Shown here piece after piece: positions 27,193 to 32,390 of a stretch of 32,390 bases of DNA. The notes under the pieces are model-generated. The model was not told the DNA's origin. It saw nothing but the letters and a program-made list of their open reading frames with translations, and searched no databases. The stretch is from an uncultured Bacteroidota bacterium (GTDB lineage Bacteria; Bacteroidota; Bacteroidia; Chitinophagales; S012-47): positions 1 to 32,390 of the forward strand of contig CAJXXO010000003.1 in assembly GCA_913062655.1 (NCBI GenBank), read 5' to 3'. The position numbers and the translations under genes were made by a program. The stretch's first letter is position 1. Every line of letters begins with the position of its first letter.

Positions 27193-28194
27193 TTATCGGG
27201 TTGTTGTGTAATCGCCAATGCTCAGGTCCTCAAAACGGCCTTCCAGTTGCACATGGTTCCCAATCATCGAATCTTGCATGACCTTCTGGGCAATGTGGGT
27301 GTCTTTTTGGATGATCGCATTGCGGATCACGGAATTCTGAATGGTAGTACCAGCACCAACGGAAACATGTGGTCCCACCACACTGTTTTCTATCACCACA
27401 TTGTCTCCAATGAAGCAAGGTGGGATCACGGTGGCATTTTTCAATTGAGCCGAATCCGCTACCATGTCCTGGTCCTTAATAAACTCCAACACCCGCTGAT
27501 TAGTGTGCACGGTAACGGAATAGTTGCCACAGTCGAGCCACTCTTCCACTTCACCGGTTTTGAAGGCCACACCCTTATCCTTCATGTTTTCCAGGGCATT
27601 GGTGAGTTGGTATTCTCCCTTGTCCTTGATGTCATTGTCGATCAGGTATTGCAACTCATCTCGCAGTTGCGCACCATTTTTCGCATAGTAGATACCTATG
27701 ATGGCCAGGTCAGAAACGAATGTTTCCGGCTTTTCGACAAAGTCGGTAATGACATTGTTCTCGTCAAATTTCACCACCCCAAACGAGGAGGGATTGTCCA
27801 CCTTCTGCACCCACACTACACCGTCAGCTTCGGGATCCAGGGTGAAATTGGCGCGGAAGAGCGTGTCGGCAAAGGCTATGATCAGGTGATCGTCCATTGA
27901 TTCTTTGGCACATAGGATGGCGTGAGCCGTACCAAGAGGCTTGTCCTGGTAGTAGATGGTGCCTTTGGCGCCCAGGTTTTCCGCGATCTCGATAAGCTGC
28001 GCTTCCACTTCCTTGCCAAAGTCGCCAATGACGAAGGCGATCTCATCGATCTTCTCATCACTCATGCGGGTGATGTCTTCAACCAGGCGTTGTACAATGG
28101 GCTTACCGGCCACCGGAATCAGTGGCTTGGGAATGGTGAGGGTGTGGGGGCGAAGGCGGCTACCGCGGCCGGCCATGGGTACAATGATTTTCAT
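27193..28194 (-). CDS. Sugar-phosphate nucleotidyltransferase (glucose-1-phosphate thymidylyltransferase-like) with left-handed beta-helix tail
   Basis: MKIIVPMAGRGSRLRPHTLTIPKPLIPVAGKPIVQRL, plus hexapeptide-like repeats FIGDNVVIENSVVGPHVSVGAGTTIQNSVIRNAII. Confidence 0.92.
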   Translation of the reverse strand: MKIIVPMAGRGSRLRPHTLTIPKPLIPVAGKPIVQRLVEDITRMSDEKIDEIAFVIGDFGKEVEAQLIEIAENLGAKGTIYYQDKPLGTAHAILCAKESMDDHLIIAFADTLFRANFTLDPEADGVVWVQKVDNPSSFGVVKFDENNVITDFVEKPETFVSDLAIIGIYYAKNGAQLRDELQYLIDNDIKDKGEYQLTNALENMKDKGVAFKTGEVEEWLDCGNYSVTVHTNQRVLEFIKDQDMVADSAQLKNATVIPPCFIGDNVVIENSVVGPHVSVGAGTTIQNSVIRNAIIQKDTHIAQKVMQDSMIGNHVQLEGRFEDLSIGDYTTTR

Positions 28195-28235
28195 GGGTGT
28201 ATTCTCGTTTTTGGGTGAATGAAATAGTGTAGATG

Positions 28236-28670
28236 TTATTTCGTACCGGTATGTCCAAATCCGCCTGCTCCTCGTTCCGTACCCGTCAATTGATCTACCT
28301 CTTCCCAGCCTACCTGCTCGTGTTTGGCGATCACCATCTGGGCTACTCGTTCGCCATCCTGCAGGGTATGCGTGTCATTGGACAGGTTGATGACGATGAC
28401 CTTGATCTCTCCTCGATAGTCGGAGTCAATAGTGCCGGGTGCATTCGCCACCGTTATACCTTTCTTGGCTGCCAGGCCACTTCGTGGACGGATTTGTGCT
28501 TCATACCCTTGTGGTAATTCGATGTACAAACCTGTTGGTATTAAAGTTCTCTCCAATGGCTGGAGTACCACTGGGTCGTCTAACTGTGCACGAATATCCA
28601 TCCCTGCTGAGCCTGTCGTTTCATAGGTCGGCAATGGGTGACGGGACTGGTTGACAATCTTGACTTTCAT
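28236..28670 (-). CDS. dut: dUTP diphosphatase
   Basis: [45 protein letters not shown] and [10 protein letters not shown] cover the five dUTPase motifs. ATG at 28670. Confidence 0.97.
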   Translation of the reverse strand: MKVKIVNQSRHPLPTYETTGSAGMDIRAQLDDPVVLQPLERTLIPTGLYIELPQGYEAQIRPRSGLAAKKGITVANAPGTIDSDYRGEIKVIVINLSNDTHTLQDGERVAQMVIAKHEQVGWEEVDQLTGTERGAGGFGHTGTK

Positions 28671-28675
28671 GGGCG

Positions 28676-28683
28676 CAAAGATA
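28676..28683 (-). promoter_or_regulatory. Possible -7 element (TATCTTTG) directly upstream of dut
   Basis: Plus-strand CAAAGATA ends 6 nt from the dut ATG. It would give a nearly leaderless transcript. No good -33 box. Confidence 0.25.
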
Positions 28684-28699
28684 GTGTTTTTGCCTGCGG

Positions 28700-30187
28700 T
28701 CAGACCGTACGCCAACGTTGCAACGGACGCTCAATCCACCATACCACAGCCAGGAATACCATCAATAAAACGGTATGCACCAGCAGTCGCAGGGTCAGGT
28801 CATTGGTGAGTCCCCATTCCTGCAGGCCTGCTGATAAGCCATAGAGGCCTAAGCTCAAGCCCAGGAAAAAGAGGAGTCTGCCCACCGGATAGTGTACCGG
28901 ATAGAAGCGCTGCCCCAACCACCAGGATGCTACCGTCATGCTGACATACACGGCTAAAGTAGTCCATGCAGCACCTTCGTAGCCAATGGCAGGGATCAAA
29001 ATTAGGTTAAGAATGAGGGTTAGTATGGCGCCCCCACCAGCGACCCAGGCTCCTAAACCTGTTTTATCTGTCAGTTTGTACCAAATGGATAGATTGTAAT
29101 AAACCCCTAAAAAAAGATTGGCGATAAGCAGGATCGGCACAATATGCAGCCCTACCCGGAACTCCGGGCCGATGAAATACTGAAAGATATCCATGTACAA
29201 CATCACCCCCAGAAAAATAAGCGTGCCTACCAGGAAAAAGGCGGTAAGGCTAAGCGAATAGGTGGTCTTGGCGTCTTCTTTTTTGGACTGGGCAAAGAAA
29301 AAGGGCTCAGCAGCATAGCGGTATGCCTGAATAAACAGGGTCATCAGAATGGAGAGCTTATAACACGCACCATAAATACCTATAGCCGCCTGATTGTCGA
29401 AAGGGGTGCCAGGCAGCAGAAATTTAAGCAGGATACGATCCAGTGTTTCATTTACGATACCCGCTAAGCCCACAATAATCAACGGCCAGGCGTAGGTGAG
29501 CATACTGCGCCACAGGCCCATGTCAAAACCCCATCGTATCTGTAGAAATTGCGGTAAGAGTAACAGCAGTGTTATACCGCTGGCCAGCAGGTTGGCCAAA
29601 AAGATGTAAAAGATGCCCCATGCCGGTTGGTAAATCGCGTCAGCTATTGACCCAAAAAAGTGGGCTTGGCCCGACCAGGCCGGTAGGCCCACCAGGAAAA
29701 ACAGGTTGAGGCCGATATTGAGCCCAATGTTGACCAGCTTAATGCCGGCAAACGAGAGCGCCTTGTGGCGAGCCCGTAACCGGGCAAACGGCAGTGCCGA
29801 CAGCGCATCAAAGGCCAATATGAGCGCAAAAATGCGGATAAATTCAGGCGCTCTCAGGTAAAGAAGCTCCGTCAACTGTGGGGCAAAGACAAAAAGAACC
29901 GTTGTAAATACTACTGTGCTGACCACCAACGAACTCTGACCGGTGCTGAAAACTTTAGGGTCACGATCCTTCTTCTCATAAAAACGGAAGAATGCGGTTT
30001 CCATCCCATAGGTAAAAACGACAAAAAGAAAGGCTGTATAGGCATACAGCTCAGTAACCACACCGTACGCGGTCTCAGAAAAAGTATAGGTATAGAGTGG
30101 CACCAATAAGTAATTGAGCAATCGCCCTACGATGGAGCTCATGCCGTAGATTACCGTTTGCCCGGCCAATTGTCGGAGTGCTGCCAC
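28700..30187 (-). CDS. Oligosaccharide flippase / MATE-like polysaccharide biosynthesis protein
   Basis: About 14 hydrophobic segments; N-terminus [69 protein letters not shown] is typical of Wzx-like flippases. Confidence 0.9.
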   Translation of the reverse strand: MAALRQLAGQTVIYGMSSIVGRLLNYLLVPLYTYTFSETAYGVVTELYAYTAFLFVVFTYGMETAFFRFYEKKDRDPKVFSTGQSSLVVSTVVFTTVLFVFAPQLTELLYLRAPEFIRIFALILAFDALSALPFARLRARHKALSFAGIKLVNIGLNIGLNLFFLVGLPAWSGQAHFFGSIADAIYQPAWGIFYIFLANLLASGITLLLLLPQFLQIRWGFDMGLWRSMLTYAWPLIIVGLAGIVNETLDRILLKFLLPGTPFDNQAAIGIYGACYKLSILMTLFIQAYRYAAEPFFFAQSKKEDAKTTYSLSLTAFFLVGTLIFLGVMLYMDIFQYFIGPEFRVGLHIVPILLIANLFLGVYYNLSIWYKLTDKTGLGAWVAGGGAILTLILNLILIPAIGYEGAAWTTLAVYVSMTVASWWLGQRFYPVHYPVGRLLFFLGLSLGLYGLSAGLQEWGLTNDLTLRLLVHTVLLMVFLAVVWWIERPLQRWRTV

Positions 30188-30283
30188 AATTACTATTTAT
30201 CCGCGCAATTTAGCAGATATCCCTGCGCTCTCGCGGTTACTTTTCCCCGTAGTGGGCGGGAGTAGAAGAGAAAAGTTGTCAGA

Positions 30284-32390
30284 ATGGCGTCAGTCCTTGG
30301 TCGAACCTATCATCTGGTTGGGGCATTTTGTATTTTGTTGACAAATACTGCTGCAGTGCTCCGATTACTAATGGCCATCTTTCTACTTATCAGTCTCGCA
30401 CCAGCAGGGCAGGCGCAGTCGTATGTGCAGTTGGGAAATGACCAAAACTTTTCTGCTGTTCCCGGTCCCTTCTCTACTTCATCAGCGCAAGCTCGTTCGC
30501 AATATTTACTGTCCCGAGCCGAGTTATTACAGGCTGGCCTGCAGCCGGGGCGCATAACCGCCATTGCTTTTGAGGTGGGCATCAAAGGCGACCGACCGGT
30601 GCGTCAATTTCAGTTGGGATATGTGGCCGGTTCGCAACTTTTTACCGGTACCCATTTTGTCGGGGTTCCTTTTTCGACTGTGTTTACCGGTACTGTAGAG
30701 CCACAGCTTGGTTGGTATACCCTGTCCTTGCAACAGCCCATTATTTGGGACGGGAGTACAGACCTGGTCTTGCAGACTTGTTTTGATGACTCCACCACTG
30801 GTCGATCTACGCGGTTATATCATTCCAACACCTTTCAGACCAGCAGCCTGTGGGCAGGGGTGAATGTGCCTGTGCATGCCCCATGTGCCAACCTGACACA
30901 ACCCGATGCCATAGGACTTGACCGGCCTAATCTCCGGCTCTATGCGGTACGTAATGCATGGAATGACGCGGCTGTGGTGTCCATTGACGCCCCTCAGGCC
31001 TCTTGTGTGGGGCCTCAGCCGGTGGTGGTCACCATTCAGAATGAAGGGATCAACCCGATCGACAGTGTACAGCTCAACTGGGCTATTGATGGCATGGTAC
31101 AGCCTCCTGTTGTAGTGCGACAGCGGTTGGATACCTTATTTGGTCAGCAGCCGGCCGATACGACAGTGACACTGGGTCAGATGAGTGTGACGCAAACACC
31201 ACAGCGGTTGCGCGTATGGATAAGCCAGGTCAATGGAGCGGGGGATCCGGTACCGGACAACGATGTACAGGAAGAGGAGGTGCAAGCGGCTTGGCAAGGA
31301 CTCATTACCGTAAATCCAAACGGGGGTGATTTTGCTACGATCCAGGGGGCCATCGACTCCTTAGTGGCACTAGGCGTTTGCGGGCCGGTGACGGTAGAAA
31401 TTGCCGATGGACAATACCCGGAACAGCTTCGGTTACCGCCTATTGCCGGCACCAGTGTCGCTAACCGGATACACTTCCGTTCTGCGTCACAGGATAGTAG
31501 CCGGGTGAGGATCAGCCATGCCGCCAGCGATTTTACAGATGACTACGTGTTGCAGTGGGCAGGAGCAGATTATGTGACCTTTAGCCACCTCACCTTTCAG
31601 GCCGTAGATCCCAATTTTGGCCTGGTGGTCAGCTATGAAAGAGGTACGAGGAGCACCCACAATCGATTGGTACATTGTCATTTACGTAGCAGCACAGATA
31701 TTAGTTTTTCCACCCGTTTTGCCGGTATTAATAGCGAAAGTGCAGATAAAAGCTACAACAGCTACGATAGCTGCCAATTCAGTTCTATGAGTGTCGGGGT
31801 GCAAACATTGCGAAGTGTGGATACGGGTTTTGCCATCAGGTATTCTCATTTCTCCACCTTCGCCAGAGGAATTGACCTGGATGGCGGTACGGCAGTAGAA
31901 ATCAGGGGTAATGTTATTACCCGGGCGCGCAATTTCAATAGCTTTCAAGGGATTGCGCTTGGCGGACAGGATGGGGGAATAGTGGTGACCGGCAATACCA
32001 TAGACGGGCGTGGCCTGGGGGGACTCCTGCTGGAGGACCAAAAACACGGTCCAGGTAACAGAGGGCTGATTGCCAACAATGAGATTTTGTGTGGGGGGCT
32101 GTTTCAGGCCCAGGGCATCCGCATCGCAGGCGATCTGGCCTTTGTCGATTTCGTACATAACACGGTGCATTGCCCTGCCGGACTCACAGCTACTCCTTTT
32201 ACACTCCTCAGCACTCCTGCCACAGGTGTACGGATTGCCAACAATATTTTTTCCGCACCCGCAGGCGTAGTGGTGTACCGCCAGCAGTCGGCTGATACGC
32301 TAGCTTACTTCGATTACAATCTTTTTGATGGCACGCAAGGTGTCGTAGCCTCGATTGGCGGGACCAATGCTACCGATCTGGCGGCACTAC
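30284..32390 (+). CDS. Large secreted right-handed beta-helix / adhesin-like protein, C-terminus outside window
   Basis: One frame stays open from ATG 30284 to the window end (702 codons by hand translation). Signal peptide VLRLLMAIFLLISLAPAGQAQS, a CARDB-like section PQPVVVTIQNEGINPIDSVQLNWAIDG, then GGDFATIQGAIDSL...VTVEIADGQYPEQLRLP and beta-helix-like repeats. In-frame alternative starts: GTG 30356, ATG 30371. Confidence 0.85.
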   Translation, partial: MASVLGRTYHLVGAFCILLTNTAAVLRLLMAIFLLISLAPAGQAQSYVQLGNDQNFSAVPGPFSTSSAQARSQYLLSRAELLQAGLQPGRITAIAFEVGIKGDRPVRQFQLGYVAGSQLFTGTHFVGVPFSTVFTGTVEPQLGWYTLSLQQPIIWDGSTDLVLQTCFDDSTTGRSTRLYHSNTFQTSSLWAGVNVPVHAPCANLTQPDAIGLDRPNLRLYAVRNAWNDAAVVSIDAPQASCVGPQPVVVTIQNEGINPIDSVQLNWAIDGMVQPPVVVRQRLDTLFGQQPADTTVTLGQMSVTQTPQRLRVWISQVNGAGDPVPDNDVQEEEVQAAWQGLITVNPNGGDFATIQGAIDSLVALGVCGPVTVEIADGQYPEQLRLPPIAGTSVANRIHFRSASQDSSRVRISHAASDFTDDYVLQWAGADYVTFSHLTFQAVDPNFGLVVSYERGTRSTHNRLVHCHLRSSTDISFSTRFAGINSESADKSYNSYDSCQFSSMSVGVQTLRSVDTGFAIRYSHFSTFARGIDLDGGTAVEIRGNVITRARNFNSFQGIALGGQDGGIVVTGNTIDGRGLGGLLLEDQKHGPGNRGLIANNEILCGGLFQAQGIRIAGDLAFVDFVHNTVHCPAGLTATPFTLLSTPATGVRIANNIFSAPAGVVVYRQQSADTLAYFDYNLFDGTQGVVASIGGTNATDLAAL

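Noticed and set aside
27247-27900. 217-aa ORF antisense to the nucleotidyltransferase
   Set aside because: Antisense shadow of a well-supported gene.
1-32390. Mobile elements, CRISPR arrays, prophage, tRNA or rRNA genes
   Set aside because: No transposase, integrase, regular repeat-spacer array or RNA gene signature was seen. Gaps between genes are too short or lack structure.

Overview
The window reads as a Bacteroidota chromosome segment, probably Saprospiria-like. That lineage guess rests on remembered gene order and protein flavour and was not tested. It is mostly core cell-envelope and type IX secretion (T9SS) content. Plus-strand block (1-5276): 3' end of porU, porV, ispF, a small Rieske protein, and a fused murF-alr. 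Minus-strand block (5278-30187), in transcription order: flippase, dut, sugar nucleotidyltransferase, TPR lipoprotein, DUF4292 lipoprotein, EnvC-like M23; then tatA, LysM/MltD transglycosylase, DUF4837 lipoprotein; then a divergent GroES, malic enzyme, ruvA, sprA, gcvH, VanZ, tonB and a strong terminator; then a TPR protein, a DUF4286 protein and a small lipoprotein. From 30284 a plus-strand secreted beta-helix/adhesin-like ORF runs off the right edge and is missing from the ORF track. I saw no phage, transposon, CRISPR, rRNA or tRNA. I cannot claim an undescribed system. The best leads are: tandem consensus Bacteroidota promoters upstream of porV; the untracked C-terminal ORF; an EnvC homologue with lost zinc ligands, in one operon with a possibly LolB-like lipoprotein; palindromes abutting ruvA and gcvH; the ispF-Rieske coupling; and a divergent orphan GroES.
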